Below the pieces are notes generated by a model, which saw nothing but the letters and a program-made list of their open reading frames with translations, searched no databases and was not told the DNA's origin. A DNA stretch of 64,000 bases, taken from NCBI GenBank assembly GCA_934247225.1, contig CAKQJE010000007.1, forward strand, positions 33,016 to 97,015. The letters run 5' to 3'. Of this stretch, positions 9,721-18,067 are shown one piece after another (the first letter of the stretch is position 1; every line of letters starts with the position of its first letter). This stretch comes from an uncultured Clostridia bacterium (GTDB lineage: Bacteria > Bacillota > Clostridia > Christensenellales > Borkfalkiaceae). Made by a program: the position numbers and the translations under genes.

Positions 9721-9804
9721 AAATGTTAAAATTTTATAGTTTTTCGCGGGGCGAAATCCCTGCGGGGAGCTTAAAAAATAAAAAAATATACCGGGAGGTA
9801 AAAA

Positions 9805-12800
9805 ATGATGAAAACCAAAAAAGCTAAGTCCATATTTTCCGCGCTTTTCGCGGTAGTTATGGCATTGTGTCTTGTTGCAGGGCTTAACTTGGTTAAAACC
9901 GACGCCAAGGCAGACGGGGAAACTGCTACGGTTACCACGCAGTGGAAAACAAGCAGAAAAATACAGCTTGAAGAACTTAATAATTCAGGGCTTCAATATA
10001 GCGGACAGAGCGCGACTATTATTAACAACACCAACCTTTTGGACATTCCGGGAAGAACGGTTACGTTCCAATTTATGTCCGCGGGGCAGGTCGAATGGGC
10101 GGCGTTTATGTTCCTTAACGGACGAACCAATTGGCAGAAGGCTGTTTGGTCTGGTTATAACCAAGAGTGCGATACACTTCCGCATATTATAGTTCAGGAT
10201 GGTCAAGCGCAAATACACGCAAATACAACTGCGGCTATATACGGTGCAGCTGCTGTCGGTATCGAGGGAATGGTTCCGTCTATAAGCAATCAGCTTCATA
10301 CTGTTGAAGTTCATCTCGGAACAGGCTCGGACGGAGATGTTTCTTATATAAAAATAGACGGAAGCCTTCTTGTTAGACAGGGAACGACAGGTACAACGAA
10401 CGAAACTGTACTTCCGTGGCTTAAAGCGGGCGACTTCACTGAAAACGGTTGTTATATTGCTTTTCACTGCAATCATCCCGGTGGGGCGGGCGGCGTTACG
10501 CTTCTCGGCGAATACAACGCTCCTTATGTAGAGTATTCAACCGTTTCCGCGGCTTTGAACGGAACCGTGAATATCGCTACGACGGCACCCGAAGATATGT
10601 CGTTCGTCGTTAAGAACGTTACGGGAAACGCAAAACTTACCGTAAACGGAAACGATGTTACAAATGCAGACACATATGCGATCGAGGACGTTGACGGCGG
10701 TAAAAAAGTTACGATAAGGTCGGCTTTCTGGAATACCTATTTCGATCAGATATCCAGGAATTCGACTCTGACGCTTGTTGCCGAAAACGGAAAAGCGTCC
10801 GTATACACTACGGTTCAGAAAAAGGCACCTCCGGCATGGAGAGGTGAAAACTATGCCGAAATTGCCGATTTCAAAGACGTCGTTTATACGTTTGAGTACA
10901 GAGGTGATGTAACTACCGATGAAATGGTGGTTAAAACGGGTGTGGTAAGTATCGATTCCGAAGCGTTGACAGCCGGCAGCGATTACACGATTTCTCAGAA
11001 CGGCGGCGTATATACTTTTACTTTAAAGAAAGAATATATCGAAACCAAGATAGGTAATTATCGCAGTATCAAATTCAGAATCAGCATCGGCGATGATTCT
11101 TTGGAAGGCTCGCTTTATTGCAAATTTGCTCAGGAAGGCTGGGTTGTAAGACCTGTCGACCTCGTTAAAGATACCGAACTTAAAACCGAAGGTTATTATG
11201 TTTCCGCAAATCTCAATGCGTTCAGCGCAACGACTCTTTCTTCGAGAATTTATTACAACAAAGGCTTCGACGTGACAAAGCCTATTTCTCTCGAAGTGGA
11301 AACGTTCGACCGCAAAATGATATGGGCGCTTATAGGCATTGCGGATTCGCTTAAACCTATGGATTACTTCTCGAACGAAACCACGAAAGAGCTTCTTTTA
11401 TCGGCTCTTATCTTCGGAGAAGGCAGAAAAGATATTCAGAAAATAGTCGGACTTACGGATGGTGCGAACGCAAATTATGAACACCTTCCGAATGTTAAAA
11501 ATCTTACGATCGAAATATACTTCGGCGAAAACAAAGCAAGCGAAGGCTATTTCAAAATAAACGGACAGAAGATTGCTACACCCTCGACTTTGCAGAGTGA
11601 TTTCACGAGCGGCTTTGCTTATGTAGGGTTCTTCTTCAATCATCCCCAAACTGCCTTTAATTTTAAAGTCAACAAGGATATTAACGGTATCGGCGTAACG
11701 GGACCTGTCGGAGCTAACGACGAAGCAAACTATACTATCGATATAGCAAATCCCGCAAACGATCTCGTTCTCGACGTTATCAACACCGACGGAACTCAGC
11801 TTAAAGTTTCTTCCGACAGCGGAGTTGTTTCTGCCGCCGACGATATAGCTTATGAAAACGGAAAACTTACGATCAAAAAATCGTTCTTCAAAAAGTTGCC
11901 TTTTGCAAAACATGGTAAGCTCACAATCGAAGACGAAAAGACTCATACGGGTACTGAAATCAATCTGACGTACGTTTCTTCGGCAATGGAAGACCCGCAT
12001 ATCGCTTTCGCTACAAAGGGCGAACTTGCGGACGTTAAATTCAAACTCGGTCTTGCTTCCGTAACGAGCGTTATGAAAGACGACGTGGCGATATCCGATA
12101 ACGAATGGAGCTATGTCGACGGAACTCTTACCGTTAAGAAATCCAATATCGAAGATGCGGTCGGAACGAACGAATTCATAGCGGTAAGCGACGGAAAACT
12201 TTATCCGCTTTATGTTTACGTGGCTAAATTCGCCGACGGGTACGCTAAAACGGGCGACGGCACCGTGGAAACGGGTAACGGAGCATATATGATTACGGGC
12301 GACAACTATGTAACGCCTATGAAGTCTTACGATTTAAACGCGGGCGTTTCCTTCAAGATCGATTTCAAGTCTACCCTCGGGTACTACAAGAACGGTCGTG
12401 ATAATCAGAGCGGTTATGTAAGATTCGATTTCTTCGATCCGTATAGTCGCTACACGTTCACTTATATTCTTCACACCAACTTCCAGGGAAAAGAAATATC
12501 CGACAATAGCACCGCGCTTTATGAAGGGTATTATGTTACGGACGCGAAGGGCAACGAAGTGGTTTTCGAAAAAACCAGAGGTATTAACGTTTCGAAATCC
12601 GGTAATACCGAGGCGCTCGGCGTTCATAATATCAAGTTCGCCGTTGAAAACGGTAAGCTTACGATAGCCGTAGACACTGCGAGAAAGACCACGATTTCCG
12701 ACTCGTTCGGAACGTTCAATTTCGGAGCGACCATTCTCACCGTAGAAACGCCTTCTTCTTCGAGCAGTGCGGAAATGAAAGTCGGTTTGAAAGAATACGG

Positions 12801-13002
12801 CGCAGGCGAAGAATTCGATTATAAAGCGATCAGCTTGAAAGACGTCACGCCCGAACCCGGCGAATCCGGTTCGAGTTCAGGTTCCGAGAAGCCTACCGAG
12901 TCCAAGAAGGGCGGTTGCGGAAGCAGCGTTGCGGTAGGTTCGATCATGCTTCCCGCGCTTGCGGCGGTTCTCTTCGTTTTCAAAAAGAAAGAAGAAAAAT
13001 AA
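9805..13002 (+). CDS. Large secreted surface protein with C-terminal GGCGS anchor
   Basis: 1065 residues. A signal peptide covers about residues 1-35 (hydrophobic core ALFAVVMALCLVAGLNLV, then DAKADG). The body is beta-rich with at least three laminin-G/concanavalin-like stretches in which a fold pattern recurs: VKIDGSLLVRQ, YFKINGQKIATPS and SYDLNAGVSFKIDFKS. The C-terminus has a Ser/Gly/Glu linker, SKKGGCGSS, a hydrophobic segment (VAVGSIMLPALAAVLFVF) and a KKKEEK tail. This tripartite end looks like a membrane or processing anchor. It is not an LPXTG signal. It follows the glycosidase pair, has a GGGAGG ribosome binding site and is closed by a strong terminator, so it probably ends the operon and binds the same glycan at the surface. 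Enzymatic activity is not evident. Confidence 0.7.
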   Translation: MMKTKKAKSIFSALFAVVMALCLVAGLNLVKTDAKADGETATVTTQWKTSRKIQLEELNNSGLQYSGQSATIINNTNLLDIPGRTVTFQFMSAGQVEWAAFMFLNGRTNWQKAVWSGYNQECDTLPHIIVQDGQAQIHANTTAAIYGAAAVGIEGMVPSISNQLHTVEVHLGTGSDGDVSYIKIDGSLLVRQGTTGTTNETVLPWLKAGDFTENGCYIAFHCNHPGGAGGVTLLGEYNAPYVEYSTVSAALNGTVNIATTAPEDMSFVVKNVTGNAKLTVNGNDVTNADTYAIEDVDGGKKVTIRSAFWNTYFDQISRNSTLTLVAENGKASVYTTVQKKAPPAWRGENYAEIADFKDVVYTFEYRGDVTTDEMVVKTGVVSIDSEALTAGSDYTISQNGGVYTFTLKKEYIETKIGNYRSIKFRISIGDDSLEGSLYCKFAQEGWVVRPVDLVKDTELKTEGYYVSANLNAFSATTLSSRIYYNKGFDVTKPISLEVETFDRKMIWALIGIADSLKPMDYFSNETTKELLLSALIFGEGRKDIQKIVGLTDGANANYEHLPNVKNLTIEIYFGENKASEGYFKINGQKIATPSTLQSDFTSGFAYVGFFFNHPQTAFNFKVNKDINGIGVTGPVGANDEANYTIDIANPANDLVLDVINTDGTQLKVSSDSGVVSAADDIAYENGKLTIKKSFFKKLPFAKHGKLTIEDEKTHTGTEINLTYVSSAMEDPHIAFATKGELADVKFKLGLASVTSVMKDDVAISDNEWSYVDGTLTVKKSNIEDAVGTNEFIAVSDGKLYPLYVYVAKFADGYAKTGDGTVETGNGAYMITGDNYVTPMKSYDLNAGVSFKIDFKSTLGYYKNGRDNQSGYVRFDFFDPYSRYTFTYILHTNFQGKEISDNSTALYEGYYVTDAKGNEVVFEKTRGINVSKSGNTEALGVHNIKFAVENGKLTIAVDTARKTTISDSFGTFNFGATILTVETPSSSSSAEMKVGLKEYGAGEEFDYKAISLKDVTPEPGESGSSSGSEKPTESKKGGCGSSVAVGSIMLPALAAVLFVFKKKEEK

Positions 13003-13049
13003 GAGCAAATAACAAAACTTAATCGGCGATTTATCGTCGGTTGCATTCG

Positions 13050-13085
13050 TGCGGCTTGCGCTTTTTAGGCGCAAGCCGCATTTTT
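13050..13085 (+). terminator. Rho-independent terminator after surface protein
   Basis: A perfect 12-bp stem (TGCGGCTTGCGC / GCGCAAGCCGCA) with a 7-base loop is followed by TTTTT. It closes the importer and glycosidase operon. Confidence 0.93.
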
Positions 13086-13165
13086 ACTCGATGTTTATAA
13101 AAGGGGAACAAGATAAGCCGTTTCCGCCTTTGAGGTTATCTGTTGTTTTGCGTTTCGTTTGGCGA

Positions 13166-13441
13166 ATGCCGAACAAAAACAATACAAATCTTGGTCTGAC
13201 GACGTATTTTTGACTAATACAGCGTTCCGCTCACGTGTTATACATTCAGTATGAACGCATTCGCGTGCCTTGTCTTAGTCTAAAAATCCGCCGTCAGACT
13301 CGTTCGACCAAAACGCCGATATTTTTGATGATTTTTGGTAAAGGCTCACGTAGACGTACTATATGTACTTCAAGCGAGAATTTGCCAAAAAGCGCGGAAA
13401 TAGCGGCGTTTTGACAAGGTTTTATTGTTTTTGTCCGGCAT
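13166..13441. mobile_element. MITE-like insertion with terminal inverted repeats
   Basis: The segment begins ATGCCGAACAAAAACAATAC and ends with the inverse of ATGCCGGACAAAAACAATAA; the similarity continues inward to CTTG. Inside are two long imperfect hairpins: CTGACGACGTATTTTTGACTAA pairs with a downstream arm ending CCGTCAG, and CAAAACGCCG...GGCTC pairs with GAG...CGGCGTTTTG around 13312-13413. It codes for nothing. It sits inside copy A of the flanking repeat, and comparison with copy B gives an empty site of equal length if AT was duplicated. Related termini occur at 21645 and 63899. Confidence 0.75.
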
Positions 13442-13698
13442 AACCTCGGCTGGATTTTCGCTTCGCTCAAATGCGAACGACGGCAACAAGTTGCCGCGTA
13501 CGCATATCGAGAGCCTATTCCAAACAAAAAAAGACAGGTCTATGACCTGCTTAACGAGATACAGCCGTTTCCGTCTTTGAGGTTATCTGTTGTTTTATGT
13601 TTCGTTTGGCGGAGTACCTCGGCTGGATTTTCGCTACGCTCAAATGCGAACGACGGCAACTTTGTTGCCGCGTACTCATTCGAGAGCCTATTCCAAAC

Positions 13699-13733
13699 AA
13701 AAAAAAGACAGGTTTTAAACCTGTCTTTTTTTT
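13699..13733 (-). terminator. Bidirectional terminator of the tRNA operon
   Basis: The palindrome GACAGGTTT/AAACCTGTC is flanked by A7 on the left and T8 on the right, so it can terminate in both directions. It lies immediately 3' of tRNA-Gly. Confidence 0.85.
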
Positions 13734-13736
13734 GTT

Positions 13737-13811
13737 TGGAGCGGGAAACGAGATTCGAACTCGCGACATTTGCCTTGGCAAGGCAACGCTCTACCACTGA
13801 GCCATTCCCGC
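13737..13811 (-). tRNA. tRNA-Gly (anticodon GCC)
   Basis: Read on the minus strand, the 7-bp acceptor stem GCGGGAA/TTCCCGC, D arm (GCTC AGTGGTA GAGC), anticodon stem TTGCC/GGCAA with loop TTGCCAA, and T arm GCGAG-TTCGAAT-CTCGT fold into a complete cloverleaf. The discriminator is U and CCA is encoded (13737-13739). Length is 75 nt including CCA. It is transcribed with tRNA-Val, which lies five bases upstream. Confidence 0.97.
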
Positions 13812-13816
13812 GTCTT

Positions 13817-13892
13817 TGGTGGGAACAATAGGGCTCGAACCTATGACCCCCTGCTTGTAAGGCAGATGCTCTCCCAGCTGAGCTATGCTCCC
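13817..13892 (-). tRNA. tRNA-Val (anticodon UAC)
   Basis: On the minus strand, the acceptor stem GGGAGCA/TGTTCCC (one wobble), D arm GCTCAGCTGGGAGAGC, anticodon stem TCTGC/GCAGG with loop CTTACAA, and T arm ATAGG-TTCGAGC-CCTAT give a standard cloverleaf. The ACCA end is encoded. Length is 76 nt. It is the first gene of a two-tRNA operon. Confidence 0.97.
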
Positions 13893-13912
13893 GTGACGCT
13901 TAATGCTTTATA

Positions 13913-13941
13913 ACTATACCAAATTTTAAAATTTATTGCAA
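13913..13941 (-). promoter_or_regulatory. Promoter of tRNA-Val/tRNA-Gly operon
   Basis: Minus strand: TTGCAA, 17-bp A/T-rich spacer, TATAGT. The -10 ends about 20 bases before the mature tRNA-Val 5' end. The remaining stretch to 14129 is A/T-rich and shows nothing else that I can support. Confidence 0.8.
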
Positions 13942-14129
13942 GCGTTTTTACGGGGTATTTTCAAAAAATTATAATTTTTTTTATCGCGCGTTTTATCTCA
14001 CGCTTAGCGGCGCATTTTCCCGTTGCCGTTATTATATATGTTTATTGCATATAGCGTCGCCCGCGCATAGGCTCGGGTATATTTTCCGAAACAAAAATCA
14101 AAAAAATTTAAAAAAGTTTTAAAAAATCG

Positions 14130-14158
14130 TTGACAAATACGTTTCACCGGAATATAAT
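14130..14158 (+). promoter_or_regulatory. Consensus promoter of metal-resistance operon
   Basis: TTGACA, 17-bp spacer, TATAAT: a perfect sigma-A promoter. It is followed two bases later by the repressor operator, so an intrinsically strong promoter is held off by metal-free repressor (inference). Confidence 0.95.
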
Positions 14159-14160
14159 AA

Positions 14161-14188
14161 AAACGGTTGAACAATTATTCAACCGTTT
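14161..14188 (+). promoter_or_regulatory. ArsR/SmtB-type operator
   Basis: A perfect inverted repeat with 11-bp arms (AAACGGTTGAA, six-base centre CAATTA, TTCAACCGTTT). Its core TGAACA-AT-TATTCA matches the known SmtB/CadC operator pattern. It covers the expected transcription start of the operon, fitting repression by the ArsR protein encoded just downstream. Confidence 0.92.
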
Positions 14189-14212
14189 AATAAAAGCAAA
14201 AGGCGGTACGAA

Positions 14213-14584
14213 ATGAAAGAGGAAATAAAAGAAGAAACCGTTGAAGTTTGCGAATGCGAACATACGCATAAAAACGTTGTGGAGAAAGTCAGAAATATGA
14301 TGCCGTCCGAGGACGTCGTTTACGACGTTGCCGAACTTTTCAAGGTTTTCGGCGACAGTACGAGAACGAATATCTTAATGGCTCTTTTCGAAAGCGAAAT
14401 GTGCGTTTGCGATATCGGCGAGCTTCTCGGAATGACGAAATCCGCAATTTCGCATCAACTCCGTATTCTTCGCCAGAGCAAGCTCGTTAAAGCGAGAAAA
14501 AGCGGCAAAGAAGTGTTTTATTCGCTTGCGGACGGACACGTTGCCAAAATCTTCGAAATGGCGATAGAACACGTAGCCGAGTAA
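14213..14584 (+). CDS. ArsR/SmtB-family metal-responsive repressor (CadC-like)
   Basis: 123 residues, the normal family length. The winged helix-turn-helix spans about 37-104, with recognition helix segment MTKSAISHQLRILRQ. Two metal sites can be read. The first is an alpha3N site with Cys13 and Cys15 in the N-terminal arm and Cys64/Cys66 in MCVCD, as in CadC (Cd/Pb/Zn). The second is an alpha5 site of the form D-x-H-x10-H-x2-E at Asp107, His109, His120 and Glu123, as in SmtB/CzrA (Zn). It should repress at the 14161-14188 operator and release on metal binding. It is first in an operon with a metallochaperone and a P1B ATPase. Having both sites intact is like SmtB and CadC. Confidence 0.95.
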   Translation: MKEEIKEETVEVCECEHTHKNVVEKVRNMMPSEDVVYDVAELFKVFGDSTRTNILMALFESEMCVCDIGELLGMTKSAISHQLRILRQSKLVKARKSGKEVFYSLADGHVAKIFEMAIEHVAE

Positions 14585-14661
14585 TTTCCCGAAGCCGAAT
14601 ATCGGTCGGGTCGAATAACAAACCGAAAAAATATTAAAATAATATAAAAGGAGACAATAAA

Positions 14662-14880
14662 ATGAAAAAAATCGTAAGAGTTAAAAACATGGATTGCGCA
14701 AACTGCGCCGCGGCGCTTGAAAGAGCCGTTGCCAAAATCGACGGAATAACTTCCGTGAACGTAAACTTCATGGCTGAAAAAATGACTCTCGAATACGACG
14801 AAACCAAAGCGGGCGTTCTGGACGAGGTTAAAAAGACCGCCAACAAACTCGAACCCGATTGGGAAATAATCGGTCTATAA
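14662..14880 (+). CDS. Free-standing HMA-domain metallochaperone
   Basis: 72 residues forming a single heavy-metal-associated (beta-alpha-beta-beta-alpha-beta) domain. The metal motif is MDCANC, with Cys12 and Cys15. ZntA/CadA pumps usually carry this domain fused at the N-terminus; here the following ATPase lacks it, so the domain appears to have been split off as a separate gene. It probably delivers Zn, Cd or Pb to the pump (inference). The gap to the ATPase is 18 bases, with a good AAGGAGA ribosome binding site for this gene. Copper cannot be excluded from the motif alone, but the adjacent P1B-2 pump argues against it. Confidence 0.92.
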   Translation: MKKIVRVKNMDCANCAAALERAVAKIDGITSVNVNFMAEKMTLEYDETKAGVLDEVKKTANKLEPDWEIIGL

Positions 14881-14898
14881 GTCGATTAACGGAGAATT

Positions 14899-16794
14899 AT
14901 GAGCAAGAATAAGAAAACGACTATAAGGATTCTGACGTGTATCGTCGCCTTTTTAGCCGTGTATATTACAGGCAAAATAGTCGATATAAACGTTTACGTT
15001 TCGCTTGCGATTTACGGCGCGATTTATCTCGCTTCGGGCTACGACGTACTGTTTAAAGCCGCGAGAAACATCGCCCACGGAAAGGTTTTCGACGAGAACT
15101 TTCTTATGACGGTCGCCTCGCTCGGCGCGTTCGCTTTGGGGATCGTGGAAGGTACGGGCGATTTTGCCGAGAGCGTTGCCGTTATCCTGTTCTATCAGGT
15201 CGGCGAGCTGTTCCAGAGCTACGCCGTCGGCAAATCGAGACAATCCATTTCCGACCTTATGGATATCAGACCCGATAAGGCGAGAGTAGAAAGAGACGGC
15301 GAAAAAGTCGAGGTTTATCCCGAAGAAGTTTCCGTCGGCGAAAGCGTTTTCGTTATCGCGGGCGAGAAAATTCCTATGGACGGCGTTGTCGTGAAAGGCC
15401 ACGGCAATCTCAACACCTGCGCTTTGACGGGCGAAAGCGCGCCTGTTTTCGTTAAAGAGGGCGACGAGGTTTTAAGCGGCACCATAGCTATGGACGGAAA
15501 CCTCGAAATAAGAGTCACCAAAGAGTTTTACGACAGTACGGCGTCGAAAATTCTCGATATGGTCGAGAACGCGTCGGGCAAAAAGGCGAAAACGGAGAAC
15601 TTTATATCCACTTTCGCCAAATATTACACGCCTTTCGTAGTATTTTCGGCGGTCGCGCTTGCGGTAATCCCGTCGCTTATAATCGGTTTTAACAGCGGAT
15701 TTTCGGGGCAACTCTGGGGCGATTGGATAAAAAGAGCGCTTACGTTCCTTGTAGTAAGCTGTCCGTGCGCGCTCGTTATAAGCATTCCGCTCGGATTTTT
15801 CGGCGGAATAGGCGGTGCGAGCAGCAAGGGTATACTTGTTAAAGGCGCGAACTATATCGAGCAGCTCAACAAAACAAACGTCGTTTTCTTCGATAAAACG
15901 GGAACCTTAACGACGGGCGAATTTTCGGTCGCGGGCGTTTATCCCGAGGAAAAGAGAGACGAAATATTAAAATACGCGAGCATTTGCGAAAGTCATTCCT
16001 CGCACCCGATAGCGCAAGGCATAGTGAAGGCTTACGACGGTGAAATTCCGCAGGGCTACGAGATAGAAGAAATCGCGGGCAAGGGCATAAAAGCAGTAGG
16101 CGAAAAGGAGACGATCGTCTGCGGAAACGCCGATCTTATGCGCCTTGAAAACGTAGAGTTCAAACAACTCGAAAATGACAAAACGACGGTCTATATATCG
16201 ATTAACGGCGTTTTCGAAGGGGCAATAGAACTTACGGACACCGTTAAACCGAACGCAAAACAAGCCCTTTCCGACCTTAAAAAAGAAGGCGTTAAAGTGG
16301 CTATGCTCACGGGCGATAACGAGAACGCCGCCAAACGCGTCGCAAGCGAACTTTCGATAGACGAATATCACGCGAAGCTTCTTCCGCAGGATAAGCTCGC
16401 GATACTCGACGACCGCATTTCTCATAAAACGGACAAAGAAGTTTTCGCGTTCGTCGGAGACGGAATAAACGACGCGCCCGTACTTATGCGAGCGGACGTA
16501 GGCATTTCGATGGGCGGCGTGGGCAGCGACAGCGCGATAGAAGCTTCGGACGTCGTTCTGATGCACGACAATCTTCACGATATAGTTCTTGCCAAGAGGA
16601 TTGCGAAAAAGACGATGCGTATCGTAAAAGAGAATATAATTTTTGCGCTCGGCGTGAAGTTTATAGTTCTCATCCTTTCCGCACTCGGGCTTTTAGGTCC
16701 GTACGGTATGTGGATAGCCGTGTTTGCGGACGTAGGCGTTGCGGTGCTTGCCATTTTAAACGCGATGCGCGCAATGAAGGTCAACGACCGTTAA
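14899..16794 (+). CDS. P1B-2-type Zn/Cd/Pb-exporting ATPase
   Basis: 631 residues with eight predicted membrane helices and no N-terminal HMA domain. Landmarks are the actuator segment LTGESAP near residue 178, the transmembrane metal site Cys288-Pro-Cys290, phosphorylation site DKTGTLT (Asp332), the SSHP motif near 368 and the GDGINDAP hinge near 520. The C-terminal membrane pair has Asn-x7-Lys in NIIFALGVK and Asp-x-Gly in FADVG, the signature of the Zn/Cd/Pb class rather than copper pumps. It exports divalent metal across the cytoplasmic membrane. It is the last gene of the repressor, chaperone and pump operon and is closed by a terminator. Confidence 0.95.
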   Translation: MSKNKKTTIRILTCIVAFLAVYITGKIVDINVYVSLAIYGAIYLASGYDVLFKAARNIAHGKVFDENFLMTVASLGAFALGIVEGTGDFAESVAVILFYQVGELFQSYAVGKSRQSISDLMDIRPDKARVERDGEKVEVYPEEVSVGESVFVIAGEKIPMDGVVVKGHGNLNTCALTGESAPVFVKEGDEVLSGTIAMDGNLEIRVTKEFYDSTASKILDMVENASGKKAKTENFISTFAKYYTPFVVFSAVALAVIPSLIIGFNSGFSGQLWGDWIKRALTFLVVSCPCALVISIPLGFFGGIGGASSKGILVKGANYIEQLNKTNVVFFDKTGTLTTGEFSVAGVYPEEKRDEILKYASICESHSSHPIAQGIVKAYDGEIPQGYEIEEIAGKGIKAVGEKETIVCGNADLMRLENVEFKQLENDKTTVYISINGVFEGAIELTDTVKPNAKQALSDLKKEGVKVAMLTGDNENAAKRVASELSIDEYHAKLLPQDKLAILDDRISHKTDKEVFAFVGDGINDAPVLMRADVGISMGGVGSDSAIEASDVVLMHDNLHDIVLAKRIAKKTMRIVKENIIFALGVKFIVLILSALGLLGPYGMWIAVFADVGVAVLAILNAMRAMKVNDR

Positions 16795-16821
16795 AAGTTT
16801 TAAATCGAATCGGAAATAAAG

Positions 16822-16853
16822 CGGCGACCTTGAAACGGTTGCCGTTTTTTTAT
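16822..16853 (+). terminator. Terminator of metal-resistance operon
   Basis: CGGCGACC and GGTTGCCG pair (one G-U) around loop TTGAAAC, followed by a run of seven T. It lies 30 bases after the ATPase stop. Confidence 0.88.
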
Positions 16854-16873
16854 TCGGAAATCGCAAAAAACTC

Positions 16874-16902
16874 TTGTAAAAAACAATATATTATGATATA
16901 CT
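16874..16902 (+). promoter_or_regulatory. Promoter of SPFH/zinc-ribbon gene
   Basis: TTGTAA, 17-bp A/T-rich spacer, TATACT, located 31 bases before the start codon. A strong AAAGGAG ribosome binding site is at about 16916. Confidence 0.8.
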
Positions 16903-16932
16903 AAGCATATAAAACAAAGGAGTGACAAAAAT

Positions 16933-17982
16933 ATGGCTCTTTTCAGATTAAATCTCGTCTGGAACGACGACAGCAAAATTACTTTGGTTTACAAATATCC
17001 GCTTAAAAATTTCGGAAGAGAAATCAACAATAAATCGACTCTTACCGTAAAAGAATCGCAGTGCGCGATTTTCGTTCATAAAGGACAGATAGCGGACGTT
17101 TTCGGACCCGGACTTTACGAACTCGGAACGGATATTTTCCCGATACTTTCCAAGCTTGCGGGCTGGAAGTACGGATTTCAGACGCCCATAACCTGCGACG
17201 TTTACTTCATAAACACCAAGCAGTTCACAAACATTCAGTGGGGAACGAAAAACCCCATAATGATGAGCGATTCGAGATTCGGAATGATAAGAGTAAGGGC
17301 GTTCGGTACGTTTTCTTATAAAGTGGACGACCCCGCCGTATTCCTGAAAGAACTTTTCGGAACGAACAGCACGTTCGTAACCTCGGATATCAACGATTTC
17401 CTCAAATCGATGCTCCTCTCCTGCTTTGCCGATTCGCTCGGCGAAAGCAAGGTTTCCGCGCTCGATCTTGCCGCGAACACTCTCGAATTCAACGAGACGG
17501 TAAAAGGAGTCGTTCAGGACAAATTCAAGGAACTCGGACTTAAACTCGTCAATCTCTTCATCGAAAATATGTCTCTTCCCGAGGAAGTCACGAAAGCGAT
17601 GGACGAGAGAACCAAACTCGGCATACTCGGAGATTCTACCGATACCCTTATGAAAGTTTCCGCGGCGGAAGCAATGAAAACGGCTGCGGCGAACCCCGGC
17701 GCGGGCGGCGCGTTTATGGCTGCCGGCATCGGAATGGGCGCGGGCGCGAACATCGGCGCGGCTATGGCGGGCGCGATGGCTCCGACTCAAAAAGCGGAAC
17801 CCGCGGCTTCTTCGGCTTCGGGCGTCGTTTGCCCCTCGTGCGGAAAAACGGTCGCGGCAGGCTCGAAATTCTGCCCCGAATGCGGAAAACCCATGGCAAA
17901 AAGCAAATTCTGCCCCGAATGCGGAGCGAAAGTCGACGCGGGAGCGAAGTTCTGCCCCGAATGCGGCAAAAAACTCGGCTGA
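16933..17982 (+). CDS. SPFH/Band-7-like protein with C-terminal zinc ribbons
   Basis: 349 residues. Residues about 20-235 resemble the SPFH-like domain of bacterial 'virion core protein' homologues (VKESQCAIFVHKGQIADVFGPGLYEL opening, then VRAFGTFSYKVDDPAVFLKELFG). A Gly/Ala/Met-rich hydrophobic segment lies near 255-285. The end carries three CxxC pairs grouped as zinc ribbons: CPSCGK...CPECGK, then CPECGA...CPECGK. No signal peptide is evident. The family is cytoplasmic or membrane-associated; its function is not established. Another zinc-ribbon protein lies at 18392, a pairing that I consider meaningful. Confidence 0.85.
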   Translation: MALFRLNLVWNDDSKITLVYKYPLKNFGREINNKSTLTVKESQCAIFVHKGQIADVFGPGLYELGTDIFPILSKLAGWKYGFQTPITCDVYFINTKQFTNIQWGTKNPIMMSDSRFGMIRVRAFGTFSYKVDDPAVFLKELFGTNSTFVTSDINDFLKSMLLSCFADSLGESKVSALDLAANTLEFNETVKGVVQDKFKELGLKLVNLFIENMSLPEEVTKAMDERTKLGILGDSTDTLMKVSAAEAMKTAAANPGAGGAFMAAGIGMGAGANIGAAMAGAMAPTQKAEPAASSASGVVCPSCGKTVAAGSKFCPECGKPMAKSKFCPECGAKVDAGAKFCPECGKKLG

Positions 17983-18067
17983 GTTTTAACAAAACAGGCG
18001 CTGCCTGACACATAAAAAGACATAAATTTAACGAAACCGAAAATAATAACGGTAAAAGGAGATAAAA

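Larger units (their letters stand above)
13111..13736. repeat. Tandemly duplicated non-coding element beside tRNA genes
   Basis: A unit of about 165-180 bp occurs twice. Copy B is 13557-13736; copy A is split into 13111-13165 and 13442-13550. Shared landmarks are CCGTTTCCG-CTTTGAGGTTATC, CTCGGCTGGATTTTCGC, ATGCGAACGACGGCAAC and GAGCCTATTCCAAACAAA. Copy A is interrupted by the insertion at 13166-13441. Both copies end in a GACAGG hairpin, intact in copy B and eroded in copy A. Short open frames across it are repeat-derived and not credible as genes. Confidence 0.8.

Noticed and set aside
13540..13797. Short open frames over the duplicated element and tRNA-Gly, including an 85-residue frame on the minus strand
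   Set aside because: They run through a complete tRNA and a non-coding repeat; similar peptides arise from every copy of this repeat.
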